Shown one piece after another: positions 1-12,923 of a stretch of 64,000 nucleotides of DNA (positions are counted from its first letter, which is position 1; every line of letters begins with the position of its first letter). Under the pieces are notes generated by a model. That model saw only the letters and a program-made list of their open reading frames with translations, was not told where the DNA came from and did not search any database. The DNA is taken from contig CACVBU010000865.1 of the NCBI GenBank assembly GCA_902728285.1, positions 3,997,015-4,061,014 of the forward strand. The letters run 5' to 3'. The stretch is from Clytia hemisphaerica (Eukaryota > Cnidaria > Hydrozoa > Leptothecata > Clytiidae). The translations under genes and the position numbers were made by a program.

Positions 1-1037
1 TCAGGTGGTTAGGGCTCGACCATAGTCAAAAATGATTTTGGTATTTGAACTTAAAAGTTATATTTCAGGTTCCTTAACACTTTTAACAAAGAATTGCCTT
101 TATGAATTGCTTTTTAATCGAATCCCTTAAGAAATTAAGAATTTAATTGCAAAAACGTTATGAAACTTTTAAAAAGATGTTAATAATATGTTGCATCCCC
201 TCTTTAGAAAAGTGCTTGTTTTAACGGGTAATTAACTTTTTTGTTTCAAATTTCTTTTACACGTCCCGCCAAGAATTGACTATTTTAAAATTTCGCGGAA
301 ATTTTTCTAAAAAGATGTGTCAAAGTTATGACTGTTTTTTTAAGCAAAATCCAGATAAAATTGATGGAAAAAACCCTATTTTGAAGATTTCGAGACAAAG
401 AAGCATTTACAAAAAATTCCGCAAAAATTTTTATTGTTCGGCAAAAGATACACCATCTACTGCGAAAATTTTTTCAAAATACTTTTTCTTCGCCGAAACT
501 AAGCTCTTCAAAGTTGAAATACTCTTCCTCGCAAAAGTCTTCATTTTCTTCTTCATCAAACTTTTTCAATGCAATTTTTGANTCGATATGGCAGTCATGC
601 GGCCGTTTCTTTTAGGGACGCCGTAGAATAAAAGAATGCTAAAAGGATGCCCCGATTGCTAATTTTCGGCGCCCTTTTGGTGTTTTTCACCCTTAAATTG
701 GCAGATTTTACCCAAAAATATTTTCTTGCTCGCTCTGTGCGCGTGAATTTTTCAAACATATTTTCTAAATAATGGAACGCCAAAACACTTACAAATTTGA
801 CTTACTTTAATTTTAGTCGATTCAGAGTAATCCTTGGGTATATCTATATAGGTAATTGTTAGGTCAGAGGTAAAAAGTGTTCTTTAAAGCCATAAATTCA
901 TAGTACATCAAAATATCTGAAAAGTAGAAGTACACTCGTTTGCTCAAATCGTTATTTTTCAGGATTCACGTAAAAACATCTTGTCAAGTGAAAACATATC
1001 CTAAATTGAAACTCTGAAAATCTTTTTTTTTAATCAG

Positions 1038-4000
1038 GTCGAATCAAAACTTGTCGAAAATGGAATTCCACTTGAAGAAATGGGAGGGAAATCCGTTATC
1101 TTTTCTCATCCTTTTTATGGAAATAAATCCACCACTTCTGAACGTACAGGTAATTCTATGACAGTTTTTCAATCCTTTTAAAGATGGATGTTATTTGTTT
1201 TTTTAAGAGAAAGCAGCACGAGAAGACACGTTCGACTAAATAATTTATGGTGATCATTTTGGACCAATTATCTTTCTTAGTCTGTTTCAAAGCATTACAA
1301 TTAGTACTACAGTTGATGCTCTCTAATTCAATTTTCAAGGGGAATAGAATTTTTCGTCGAATAAAGGAATGTCGTTTATGAGAGTTTCTTGTACACCCCT
1401 GAGTCAGTGGCCCGGTCAGATCCACCCCGGTGAGTAGCCCGGTGAAAAAAAATGCTCAAAAACAGCCCAAAATTAAGCCCCGGTGGAAAATAAGTCAACC
1501 CGGGCAAAAAGGCAAAAGGTTTTGGAAACCCGGGCTGAGGCATGAAAGTTTCTGTTTACCCCGCTGGAAATACTGAAAATTTTGATTCCCCCGGTTGAAA
1601 TCAAGGAAAGCTTGGGTTACCCCGCTGTTGAAATTAAAAAGTAGAAATGAATCTTAAAAACTAGAAAATGTATGAAATAGAAAAGTAAAACTTGAGCTAA
1701 AAACTTACTTTGTTCCATCCAGTTTGAAAAAAATGTAAACAAACTATGTAACTGAGCTACCATCTTGCGTGTATTTACCTAAGTTTAACCGCCCTCGATA
1801 CTTAGAGTTTATGGCGGCCATTTTTTGGAACATTTTGATTGCGTGCAGTTCGCGCGGCAATGGAATATTCTTACAGGCAAGCTCAAATAAAAAAGAATAA
1901 CAAAACTCAAAACTCTCTCAACAAAAAATATCTTTACAAAGGAAAAGTGTATTATGTTCCCGAGCATATTACACATTGGATTCTCAAAAAAAGGTTTTTG
2001 CTCTCTCTCTTCAATGTTTACTTTAAACATCATGAATAATTTAGTAGTACCTTCCATTATTCTAGAAAAAGCGCGGGAAATTTTCATTCTATTTTTTCTG
2101 TCTGTTTTTCTCTGTCTTTTATTAAAACTTGAGTTATTGATTGAGTTATTCTTTTTTTTTTACTATCTCGTATTTTCGGGAGAAGACAAACCGTGGACCC
2201 CTGATATGGACCCCCAATATGGACCACCAATATGGACCCCCTTTAAATGGCGAGAAAAGCATTGTGGGTATTTCCCAACATTAAATAGGTAGTTATTTGT
2301 GCTATATTAGTCGTCCTATATAATATAAACATATTACAACAGTTATAGAGTTACATACAAGATACATTCTGTTATTTAGACATAAATTCAGTTCGTTCAG
2401 AGTGATTTGTTCTATTGTTGAAATGTTGACACAATGTTGATATTTGAGAAAAATATTGATATTAAGACAAAAACATTCAAAATATTTATTATACCGAAAG
2501 TGATGTAGATAGTGTGAATGGATATAAAAAGACACCAATCAGAAGCTTGTGACTTCTGTTTTAGATTGATGGCACATGAGGCCCGAGTTACATTGAAGAG
2601 TTACATTTAGGAGTGTTCGAGTTGCTAGTATAACTTCCTCTAGAAAATAAAAGTTTATTATCATAGGAGGGACTTTTTATGTAGGTATCATCCACGAAAT
2701 CTTTTTTCAGAGGCAAACGATATGCGTAATATTATGAAAGTTCGAGTTACTTGAGTTGTAACTCGGCTCTTCATGTCTCAATCTATGGTTTGTTAAGCCA
2801 AAAAACATTGTTCTTGAGTATATCCATATTTATTTGGACTGAGCAGAGCAGCTCAAGTAAAAAATCAAACTCAGCAGAATGTTAAGTTCGAATAACTCGG
2901 AATAACTCGGAATAAATCTTAAAAAGACTTATCGTACTCAATGTGATATTGGAAGTGCAAATAGACATAAATTATTTCAAACTAGAGTTGTTCAGAGCTG
3001 TTTTTGGTATTTCTTGCCGTTTTTGAGGGGGTCCATTAGGGGTCCATATTGGTGGTCCATATTGGGGTCCATATTGGGGTTCCATATCGGGGGTCCACGG
3101 TTTGTCTTCTCCCCGTATTTTCTTATAATAAAACATTAGTAACTTCAGATGGTTAAAAGCGATGCCGGCGGTTGTTTCAGTGTGATTTCCACACTGTGAC
3201 CTAGTATATATACCTTAAGGGAACACTTATTTTGGCGGGAACTAATTTTGGCCTTGCGGGAACTAATTTGAGCTAAAAACCTGCATATTATATACTAATC
3301 GATCAGAAACTTTCGCAAAAATCAGGTCTCTAAAATCAGACCCTTACAGTGCTGGAAAAATTTGGCTGAAAATCGACCCTTACAGTGCAATTTTTCTAAT
3401 TTTTTTGCCCTTTTCAGGGCAAATTTCTCAAATTTTTCCAAATTTTACAGCCTTACAGTGCATTTTTTACCACTTGCTCAAAAATCGACCCTTACAGTGC
3501 ACTTTCCAAAGTCCAAAAAACCTACCCTTAAGGGCCGCATGTCCGGTAGGGCACTTACCTAGAGTGCCCCCCCCCCGGGGAAACTTTATGCTGATTTAAG
3601 ATTAAGAAAAAGGTCAATATCACGGTCTGAAAATTTTGCTATCTCGAGCTATGAAGCACTTTCGTTTTCAAAACTTAGAAAACGAAAGTACTTCGTATCT
3701 CTTGGTTGCGAAATTTTCAGACCATGGTTGTATTTGTTGTGAGGAATTTTTGGATAATTCATTTTGCCCAGATGCTGCAAGACCCATGGCCCGCAAAATA
3801 CAACAGCAGCAGAAGCACATGATATGGGTTTTCTAGTGACCACTGAAATTGTTGAATCAATTCAAATACAGTATACAAGTATAAACAGACTTTCAAGACC
3901 ATGCAATTAATGTGATTTTTGTTATCAAAATTATGAATCGGTCAATGGTTAGGGATAATTTGATGTGCTTTGCTTCTTCCCAAACTCAGAGCTCAAACGA

Positions 4001-7000
4001 CGTTTCTTGAAATAGCTTGGGAATATATACACGTTTTTTTTTTATAAGGAACCTTAACTTTGCTCTGAGCCTGGAGTTCCTTATTTTTACAGAGAATTTC
4101 AGCCTCAAAGTTCTTTATCGAGTTCCTTATTTACATAGCTGCTAGGTCAAAGGAAACTATGAAAATGTGTGGTTTTATGGAAACATCGACTATTTCAACA
4201 AAGAACTCGGAGAATACAAGATATTGCTAGTTCAAGTGAAAACTCTTACTGTTCCTTAAGACTTGTTTTCTTATCCTCAGCCTGGGCAGTTCCTTAACAA
4301 TTCCTTTTTTTTGGACCATTTTCAGCCTCGAGTTCCTCATAAACGTGTTCCTTATATAAAAAAAACGTGTAATGTTTTAAATTCATTTTTGATGGATTAT
4401 ATCCCTAGCTATGATTTAAAACAATGTGACACTGCCAAAAATTCATTTGCTTGATACCCTGGTCAGTGCCCCCCCCGACCTAATAGTTAATACCCTGGGA
4501 AAAGTTAAATGTTTCCATCAAAAATGTATATTTCTTCAAAAAATCAAAAACAACACGTTGTTTTATTCTCCCCCTTTGTGAGGCTTGGATGGTTTCATGT
4601 TTTTAAAAGAAAAAGTGTGGACATTATTATTGTAGTTAGTAAGATGGATGCCTATTCATTCAAAAAGTCAATGGATTTTAAAAGAAATTGTGGGATCTTT
4701 TCTTCTTCTATCATAACTTTTTAGCTACACACTTTTTATACGCAACGCAGTGAAGGGCTCAGGCCTCAAAATGGCCAAAAAAGTTGGCTTAGGCCCTTAG
4801 GAACCCTAAACCTAAGGATGAAAAATTTTTTAAATAAGGAAACCTATTTTTTTCTTTTTCCACTCTGAAAAGACTGAAATCTTGCTATATTACGACCAAA
4901 AAACTGCTGTTTTACTTTCAACAATTTGAAATTTGAGGCCGTTTTAGCCCATCTAGAGGGTCCTATTTTCAAAGATTTTCTTAACCGTCGGCGCCAACCA
5001 TGGTGGCGCCTCCTCACACACTGATGTAGCCGTTACGTCATAATAGCAAACATACACCACCCTTGTTAAACATCCTAAATCTACCCCTGAATCGAAGAAG
5101 GTGCTGGTGGAGATTTTAGGAGATTTTAGGCTATCGACTCTTAAATTTTTACACTAATAAGAAGAATGATGATAACGGTTATCAAAGGACTGTTAAAGTG
5201 CAATTTCCTGCTGAAAATAGAAAAAATCGCTTATAATTTGTATTCACCCCGGAGAAAAGTAAGTCAAAATTTTTGAACCCGGTGGATTTTTTGCTCATGA
5301 AAAAAAACCCGGTGAAAATTTATTTTTTTGAAAGTCACCCCGGTGAACTTTCAGAGTCCACTGGGTCACTGAGACAGGGGTGTTCTTGTTGACAGTGACT
5401 TTTAATAATATCGAACAATGGAGCGTATCGAATAGTAGAACGTCATTTATGAGAGCGTCCACTGTAGTTTTCTTTGAACCTAAAAATGGTAGCAATTACA
5501 TTTAGGTCCATGATTAAAAGAACTCTTCATTGGAGCTCAGGAGGTTCTGAGATGGACGGCCGACGGTGACGTGCCGCTATAGTTCCAAACAATTAAACCC
5601 TGACTGACAAAATTCGTGTCCTGACATACGAATTTAGACTCTGTCATATTTTGTAATATGACAATTTTTTACAAATCCAACCTGAAAAAGGTGAAAAAGA
5701 CCAAAATTCAATCATATCTGATATACTTTTGGATTTAATATGATTTCGACTGTCAGACATTTTTGGATCCTAAGAAAAGAACCCTATCCCCGTATCCCAT
5801 TTTCCTTGGACCTCGCTTTCCTTTGTGACCCAGGGTTGACAATTCTGCTTTCTTTTTGATAAGCAATAGAAAATATGTTATTGTCTGCTGGTTGTAACAT
5901 ACGGCAAATCCATTGTAGGTTTGAAGAAAATAAAAAGAAGCAAATCGTCTTTCTTACAACAAGTACACATACTGTACGCAATCAATTGATCTTATCGGAG
6001 TTTTTGATTTTTCTAATAATGCGATGCATTGTGGGATTGTTTCGGGAGTAATACAATGGAAATCTCTAAGGAATTCCTCGAGGGAATAGCGCTTCGTCGT
6101 GCAAACGTCATGATTATTACTTTTCTCATTTGACCGAAATTCAATCCCACAATCCTTTTCGTCTTAATTCAAAAGTCGTGAAAGTTATTACTTTTTCTTT
6201 GTAATTGAGTGTAATTTGCGTGCAAGCGTAATAAACGCAAAGGGTGATGGGATTGAATTTCAGTCAAACATAAAAATCAATGTCTATTTTTAGATTCGCG
6301 ACGGTATGCTATTCTATTGTAATACTCCTGAAACAATCTCACAATACATCGCTTTTTTAGAATCAATTGTCCTTCTTTTTCACAGGCGACCAGGCGGTAA
6401 CGACCGGTCGACGTTCCAGTTTCTTTAACACAGGAGGTGCTATGGAAATGAGACGACAATCTCTTGGTGCAGCTTATGGTAAAGTAGTAGTTGATCATAA
6501 TCTTGAACCATCCGTTAAAAAAAAGGATGGCATAGGTCGCAGCCCTGCAATACCGCATGTAGTATAAGATAGTATAGCAGCACGAATTCGTTAGATTCAC
6601 TCTGCCGCTACTGGACCGAAATCGTGTCATTCCATATAATGCAATAGCACTTAACGGGTTAGGCTGCGCGCATCCCCAGAATTGATTTTGAGTTATCATT
6701 AATGGGTAGAAGGTTTAATTTTGTCTCACTTTTAGGTATTTTAGAATCATGGCTAATGTCCCTTCTTTAGTTTTAGAGGGACTAAAAACAGTTGCTTATC
6801 ATAGAAATGGATAAATGTTATTATTTTAAACCTTTTTAGCATCATCGCAGAAGAATCGGGGACGGAAATCGATTTACGATTCCGACGGTCGGACCATCCG
6901 AACGAAAATATCGGTTGATCCTTCTACCTACCGATTCCAGCCAGGAAAATCACGAACACCTTGCGATCAATTATCGGTCATCACCGATGCTCAACGATCG

Positions 7001-7672
7001 CGACTTTTAAGTTTGCATAATTCTCAAATGGAACAAAAGAAATCAAGACGGCGAACGTTGACTAAGAAATCCTTGAAAGAGTTCGAAAAAACTCCACAAG
7101 GTATGGCGAGCCTCGTAGATACTATCAGGGAACAAAAAAAATAATTTTGATAGGAAAAAATTTATTTATTTGTACGGCTTTCAATCTTTGCGTTGGTTGC
7201 TCTTGCACAATACCAGAATAAAAATAAAACTTTCAGAGTTTTCCAATCATTTCGAAATGAACTACAGGATTGAAAGTCGTACAAATTTCAGCTAAAATAA
7301 TTAAGTCTTATATGATGCAGAAATGTCTCATTTTGATATTTTCATGAACGTTTCTTTTTAAACTAGAGACATTCGTTTACCTAAAATGTAATTAAAAGTA
7401 TTCTGAATGTTGCTTTTTCTTCAGGAAAACCGTTGAAGCCTTTAAAGATGGTCACATTACCATACGTCAAAAATCTTGAAACAGCAAGTCCTGAATTCCC
7501 CATCCTAGTTCCTCCTTTGGAGTTGGACAAACCGAAAGAGAAACCCTCGGCTCCAGTTCGCCGACTTCCGAGAAATGCAGGAACAGCGAATATCGTAAAA
7601 AGACAAGCGAGGGAGAGCGGGAGAGTTGAATCTCCTCCACCGATTATAAAAGCTGAAGTTTTTGTATGTTAA
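1038..7672 (+). CDS. 3' part of an unrecognised basic, low-complexity protein gene (four exons)
   Basis: Four exons join in frame: 1038-1149, 6386-6561 (donor uncertain), 6851-7100 and 7425-7672. Each has a pyrimidine-rich AG acceptor and a GT donor, and the codon phases agree (1149 ends with one base, 6386 supplies two; 7100 ends with one, 7425 supplies two). The product is rich in Arg, Lys, Ser and Pro, for example RGRKSIYDSDGRTIRTK, KKSRRRTLTKKS and the tail RESGRVESPPPIIKAE, so it is probably largely disordered. I do not recognise a family. The 5' end is not found in the window. The 5.2-kb first intron is filled with TIR elements. Odd points: the end of exon 2 could instead be 6558, and the stop at 7670-7672 overlaps a strong donor (GTATGT at 7664), so the gene may continue beyond it. 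Seen: open frames and splice signals. Inferred: that the four pieces are one gene. Confidence 0.55.
2178..3113. mobile_element. Nested TIR element with perfect 9-bp target duplication
   Basis: The 936-bp element starts GGGAGAAGACAAACCGTGGA and ends with its inverse. It is flanked on both sides by CGTATTTTC (2169-2177 and 3114-3122). Each end carries several tandem copies of a motif like ATATGGACCCC (2195-2245 and 3035-3100). A 9-bp duplication is the hallmark length of Mutator-like elements, so a non-autonomous MULE is a reasonable inference, but no transposase is present. It sits inside the larger element 1393-5383 and so is the younger insertion. Confidence 0.75.
3208..3541. repeat. CCTTAAGGG-type repeat fragment with an internal short tandem array
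   Basis: It starts with ACCTTAAGGGAAC followed by copies of a TTTTGGCGGGAACTAA-like motif, and ends near CCTACCCTTAAGGG. Between them the motif ATCGACCCTTACAGTGC or close variants recurs four times (3345, 3375, 3450, 3485 approximately). The termini belong to the same dispersed family as 15180-15450, 33590-33945 and 50302-50673. Confidence 0.5.
3640..6015. other. Non-coding intron sequence, no gene seen
   Basis: This is AT-rich sequence within the first intron of the gene at 1038-7672, including the right third of the 4-kb element. An inverted repeat lies at about 3651-3725 (GCACTTTCGTTTTCAAAACT against AACGAAAGTACTTCGTATCT). The ORFs here are short and carry no family signature or splice context. 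Confidence 0.5.
6020..6354. mobile_element. Short TIR element just upstream of an exon
   Basis: About 40 bp at the left end, beginning GCGATGCATTGTGGGATTGT, is repeated inverted at the right end with a few mismatches (6313-6354). A second inner inverted pair contains TTGACCGAAATTCAATCCC near 6130 and GGGATTGAATTTCAGTCAAA near 6250. The right end is only 31 bp from the acceptor of the exon at 6386, so the insertion supplies nearly all of the sequence before that splice site. Confidence 0.6.
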
Positions 7673-8576
7673 TTTGTAATTAGTTCTAGTAATTGACAGT
7701 AAACTGGAAACTGGCTGACACGGAGAAGTTCAGTTTAAAGCTTTCCAAACAAAAACTGGTTCATATCTGATGTCGTAAAATTCTATATACTTCAGATTGC
7801 GAGCTTTACAGAGTAAAAAGTTTGGCGGGATAGAATAATTGCGATAGAAATTTTGGAAGAAAGTTTTTTTGACGAATGAAAAATTATTTAAATTCGCCGA
7901 AATTTCATATTCCAAAATCAATATTCGTCTCAACTTTCGCTAGTCTAGTCTTTATTTCTCCAAAGGATACTCTTCCCTCTAACAACTTTTTGGAAGAATT
8001 TGCTTTTTTCACCAATGTGTTTTGGAGACCTGATCCAGTGTTTTTATAGTTCAGTGGTCTGATTTTAACAATATTTTTAGAAAGATTTCGATTTTGTATA
8101 TGAACTATTTGTACATATTTTTTAATAGTGATTTTTTACTAACATTGTGTGGATTTGTGATAAGCGAGACAATAATATATATTTCTGACAAAGGTAACAA
8201 ATTTCGATCGTGGTTTTTATTTGTGATCAAATTCCTATCCACGCTGGAGTAACGGGGGCGGCTAAATCGGATCAAAAAAGCTAAAGCTTAAAACGAAGAA
8301 CTAGAGGATGCTAGTGCGAAACCGGATACCCCCAACCTCCACGATTTATCCTCTTATCTGATAAATTAATCTTCCCACCGTATCTCTCACGGGCACCGGG
8401 AAGTCTTCTTTCAAGATCTTTACAGAGTTGGTCAAGATATCTCTGTGCTTGTATTCCACCACGTGTTTTTAAACTCTAATTTAGTTTGCCAAAGGACAAG
8501 ATCTCCGACCGACGGGGACGTGCCGCTTGAGTTTGAAAAAGTGGACGTAGAAGCCACTGAAACCGTTCGAAATTGA
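7673..8576. other. Presumed 3' UTR and intergenic sequence
   Basis: This stretch follows the last recognised stop codon. It is AT-rich and has several weak poly(A)-signal-like runs. A short segment near 8500-8530 containing GACGGGGACGTGCCGCT closely resembles one near 5553-5580, so it is a small dispersed repeat. No gene is seen. Confidence 0.4.
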
Positions 8577-8733
8577 AATACTTTAATCGTAGAAATTTTA
8601 GCGAGATTAATTTTAGCGTATATTAGCGAGTCAGGAAAATCTTGATTTCTTTTATTTATTTTAGCGAATAACGATCTCAAAATCGCTAAAACGCTAAAAT
8701 TAGTCTCGCTAAAATTTCTACGATTAAAGTATC
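8577..8733. repeat. Fold-back repeat with ~42-bp arms
   Basis: The left arm begins ATACTTTAATCGTAGAAATT and is repeated inverted at 8692-8733 with about one mismatch over 40 bp. The repeated core is TTTTAGCG/CGCTAAAA. The loop between the arms is about 75 bp. No coding potential. Confidence 0.75.
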
Positions 8734-11700
8734 AACTGAAATAAAGTGCAATTCTGGCCCAAACTTTAAATTCTGAAAAATGTTAAAATACCCAAAACTA
8801 TCAATATATTTTGAACTTTATCCCTTTCCGGACGCATGATTTCACGGCTATATGACGCAAACAAAAATTTGATTTTTGACTGGCTTTACTAAAATTGCAA
8901 TAGAAAGTGATTGATAAAAGATATCACGATAAGTAATACCTCATTTTTTTCACATGTAATAGGGGTTTTGAAATACCAAAAAAAAAATTTGAAATATGGC
9001 TGACACCTTGTCACGTGACCGAAATATCGGCAGATTTTTTTTCGGAAAGGTAAAATTTTTGACTTTGAATAAAGAAATAGAGTAAAAGGCATTTGTTTTA
9101 CGCCTTGAACTTTGAATATGAATTAGGGAATTGAATTACTGACCGGGTAAAAAAAATTTCATGTCATAAGCTTTCCAAGAATCTGAGTAAAGTGATTTTT
9201 TGTCCAAATTTTTGAGCAATTTTTCCCTTACAGATTTAGACTGAGTAAATTTACAACTAGCAATTAGCTGACGCTATGAATGCCCCGCCGATAGCAGATA
9301 TTAGCCCAGAGGAACTTAGTCATGAAGAGAGCAAGGGAATCATAATCAGACTATAAATTGGTGAAATGAGTCTTCATAAAAAGTGCTCAATGTTACTAGA
9401 GCTGTTTAAAGTTAAGAAGCACGAGCCGATGCGGTTAAAATTTTCTCAGTAAGATCCATACATAACGAAAGTGTCAATCCAAAAAAAACATGTTTAATCT
9501 ACCCTTTCTGATGCAAAGTGACTTAAATTAAAACCATTACAGGTTTCGCAACATATTAAGAACTAGCAATGATATCAAAGTTGATTTTCTTCAATCACAA
9601 GATAAAAATCTAATAAAAATCCCTTTTGAAAACCCAAACATAAGAATGTGTACTATGAAACTGAAAGTGCTTCCCTTTCATAAAGAATATACATAATGCA
9701 GATTAAAAGGTGAATTTGAAAATGAAATTGAATTATAATTTCAGTCATTTGATTTGAAATTTAAAAAGTAAGTAACTTTGGACTGGTGGCATACTGTAGA
9801 TATAATTTATTTGTATCAAAGGTTACTGAAAATTATCTGAAAAACTTTAACAATCTTTATACGTGTTTCTGCAAAAAAGTTTCAGTTAGAATAAAATTTC
9901 TTCATGGTTACTAAAGATATGAATTTGATAGTTGCTCTCAAAATTGCCAGGGGAATTTTCAGATACCGTGTCCTGTTGCAACCACCGTCAACATGGTTAA
10001 AAACTTTTCACTTCACATGTAGGTATACAACATTGTGTTTGTATTTTATTGGACGTCTGGTTCTAAAAAGTCAAAAAGTTTGTTCAGATTTGATTTGAGC
10101 AAAGTATACTCCTGCGTTCAACATCAATACGGTACAATGTGCCGTGGGGGTATTAGTAGAGAGAGTGTTCGAGTCTGTTCATAATATGAGGCTGAAAATC
10201 TTCGGCGTACATTACATATCGAAGTACCGTTCTGACACAGTGACATAAACAGCATTTTCAAAGTTTGCTTTTTAAGCTTCAATATTGGCGTAAAGAATTA
10301 TTCACAAAATAGCATCAAATACTTCATAATCCATTGTTTTCGGCTTTTTTACCGCTTCTGTTTACATTTTTCTGCTCGCTGCTTCCCATCAGTCCGTCAC
10401 AAACCACCATATAAACAAAATTCAACATTCTCACAAAAGTGGTCTTTTTGATTTCCCAAACATTCCTCTAAAGCGTTCACTTCCACAATAATTTATGTAA
10501 ATTGCAATTTCGGTCAGCTCAGTTGAAGTGCTTTTTCATCTTCTTCAGAATGGCGTTTTATCATCTTAGTTCAAACGAGTATAAATTTCCTTCTAGTTAG
10601 AATTTCAATGAAAAATTTTTTTGGTTAGAAAGATTAAAGATAAAAATTATTAATAATGTAAAAAAAAAATCATTGGTTCATTAAATTGGCATGATTAATG
10701 ACAAAAATCCAAGAAAATGGGTGCTTTTTCTATATATAGCTCCTTCCGGCTATCTAAAAATAGTCAAGTTGTATTGAAATTTCGAGCACACCACCTCTAA
10801 GTGGTCCCGATCTTAAATCCATCGAGCCAAATTAAGAAATATTAGATTCCAGGAAGATATGACGGGTTAAAGGACACAAATGTGCGATATTTCTCCCTTC
10901 AAATGTAATTTATTGTTCCTTGAATTTTTTTTTTTTATATGGCTCGATGGTTCCAAAAAGATCAATCTTTTAGCTATCATAATCTATAAAGAAAATTTGG
11001 AAACTCTAAAAATTAGACTGCCGGAGAGCCAATGTACCACCTTTTTGAGTGGTCATTTCATATAATCTCCCTTTCCATGTTTGAAAATACGTTTTGTGAT
11101 TTTCTCTTTACAGTATGCAGCACTAATTGAATTTAATACAAGAGACTTGTTTAACAAATTTAGTAGTAAACATCTCTAGTAAACAAAAAGAGAACTTCCA
11201 ATATACAATTTCGAGAAACGTCTTCTTGCAAAGTAAAAAGTTACTGAGGCGTGACAACACGCACTTAAAGAAACTGAGAGTCCACAGTCGGCTTCAACGT
11301 ATACACGTGTTTTTATTTACGTGACCGAAGTGTCTACTGAAACAATCCGGGGGAAAGTGAGGAAGCAACACAACAGATTATTCGCAAAGTAAATAAATAT
11401 CTTTTCGCATTGACAATCAAATATAATATATTATATTATTATATCCTTAATTCAAAAATTCATTTTTCATTTTTCATTCGCGAAAAAAATATAAAATAAT
11501 GAATTACTATTACTAAGACGCCCCCGTTTTTTACTCTCGTTTAATTTCCGATCTCGGAACGTGCAAAACGCCCGTCCGCCCCATATCCACCCAATCAGCT
11601 TAAATTCACTTTAATTGTCCATTGACTTTCAAAAAATAGTATTTAAAAATTATGAATTTATAATAATTACAAAAAACAAAAAGTTTGATACTTCATCAGT

Positions 11701-12900
11701 GAAATATTCAATAAATTCCTAGTTTCAATTTTCAGTGGGCGTTTTTCTAGGGCTTCGTTTATCGCGCAATTTCTGCGTCACACAAACTTTCTCGGCCGCT
11801 CGTAATAATTATGCATTGCCAAATTTGGTTCTCCATTGTCAAGTCAGGATCGATGGTGACGTCACCTAAGCATAAAAAAGAAAGGATTTCGTCAGTTTTA
11901 TGCATATATTAATTTGCGAGATATTCTTCGCCGCGCGAGCGCACTTTTCGTAGACTAGTCGGAATACTTTTTTTTACTCGCGGGATTGATGGTAACTTTT
12001 CATCTTCGTTATTTTTAAAATGAAGCACAACCGAAAAAAAACAAAACTTCAGAAAGTTGCGTATTTCCAGTGAGTAAACAATTCTGAAAATTAACAAAAT
12101 TGATGATGATGATTTTTTTTCGGTCAGGCAAATGTCTCGTATTGGGGGTTCTAGCCTTGAACCCTAAGCCTACGCGGGATTGCAGCGTTTGGATAAACGA
12201 GACAAAACTCTAAAAAAGCTGTTGTTTTGACGCGCTTCCGTGTTCTCGAAATATCGCGGTTTGTGGCGCACTGCCCATGCACAACCATTTTTTTTGCTGT
12301 AACACTGTACTTCAAATGTCCACGAGAATGAATCAGTTCATGTTAGTCATAGTATATTTTCATTGGCATGTCTCACTCACTAAACCTTTTGTAAGAAACT
12401 CGATGTTGGTACCAGTTTTTGGCACGTTTTGGCGCAAGGCTTACTCTTTGAAAAATTACTTTCGGTGCATGCAATATCCATATAATTATAGGGTACTCTG
12501 GGTTTTGTCTTTCCACCAAAAATTTCAATTTAATTTCCTTCAAAATGAAATCACTATATAGGTAAACAATATGAATTAACGGTCAATTTCCCTTTTGTCT
12601 ATGCCTTTATAATATCAGCAGGGTTTCGTTAGAGCAGCGCATAACACTCTGTCTGGTGTGTAACAAACTGTCATTGAAGATGTCCATCGTCCATTCTGAC
12701 AATTGTATAAGGTTTGATCTAATATCAGTAGTTTAATAGTTATTCATTCAGTAGCAAACAATGTCCCTCAAGTAAATCCAGTTGAGCAACTACGTTAAAA
12801 AGATATTAACCAAGCAAAAATAAAATCTTGTGTGCTGTTTGTTGTTTGTGAAAGCTTTTAGCTGTGTGGACTGGCAGTGCAGACGGGAAGCTACCTTCTC
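8734..12900. other. AT-rich non-coding stretch, no gene seen
   Basis: No ORF here has a credible exon structure or a recognisable domain. A CRE-like palindrome TGACGTCA sits at about 11858 in a locally more CpG-containing segment (11740-11950), which could be a promoter of an unseen gene, but no adjacent exon can be supported. Small inverted copies of CCCTTTCCGGACGCA occur at 8821 and 13950. Confidence 0.4.
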
Positions 12901-12923
12901 TGTCCATGCATACCTAGGAAATC

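Larger units (their letters stand above)
1393..5383. mobile_element. ~4-kb TIR element of the ACACCCCTG family
   Basis: The left end at 1393 reads ACACCCCTGAGTCAGTGGCC and the right end at 5383 is its imperfect inverse. Both sides are flanked by TCTTGT (1387-1392 and 5384-5389), a 6-bp target-site duplication. Both subterminal regions (about 1420-1630 and 5245-5350) carry arrays of motifs like CCCCGGTGGAAA. The interior holds no recognisable transposase and is itself occupied by at least one later insertion (2178-3113). The short element at 35479-35736 shares its termini and target length. It lies in the first intron of the gene at 1038-7672. Confidence 0.6.
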
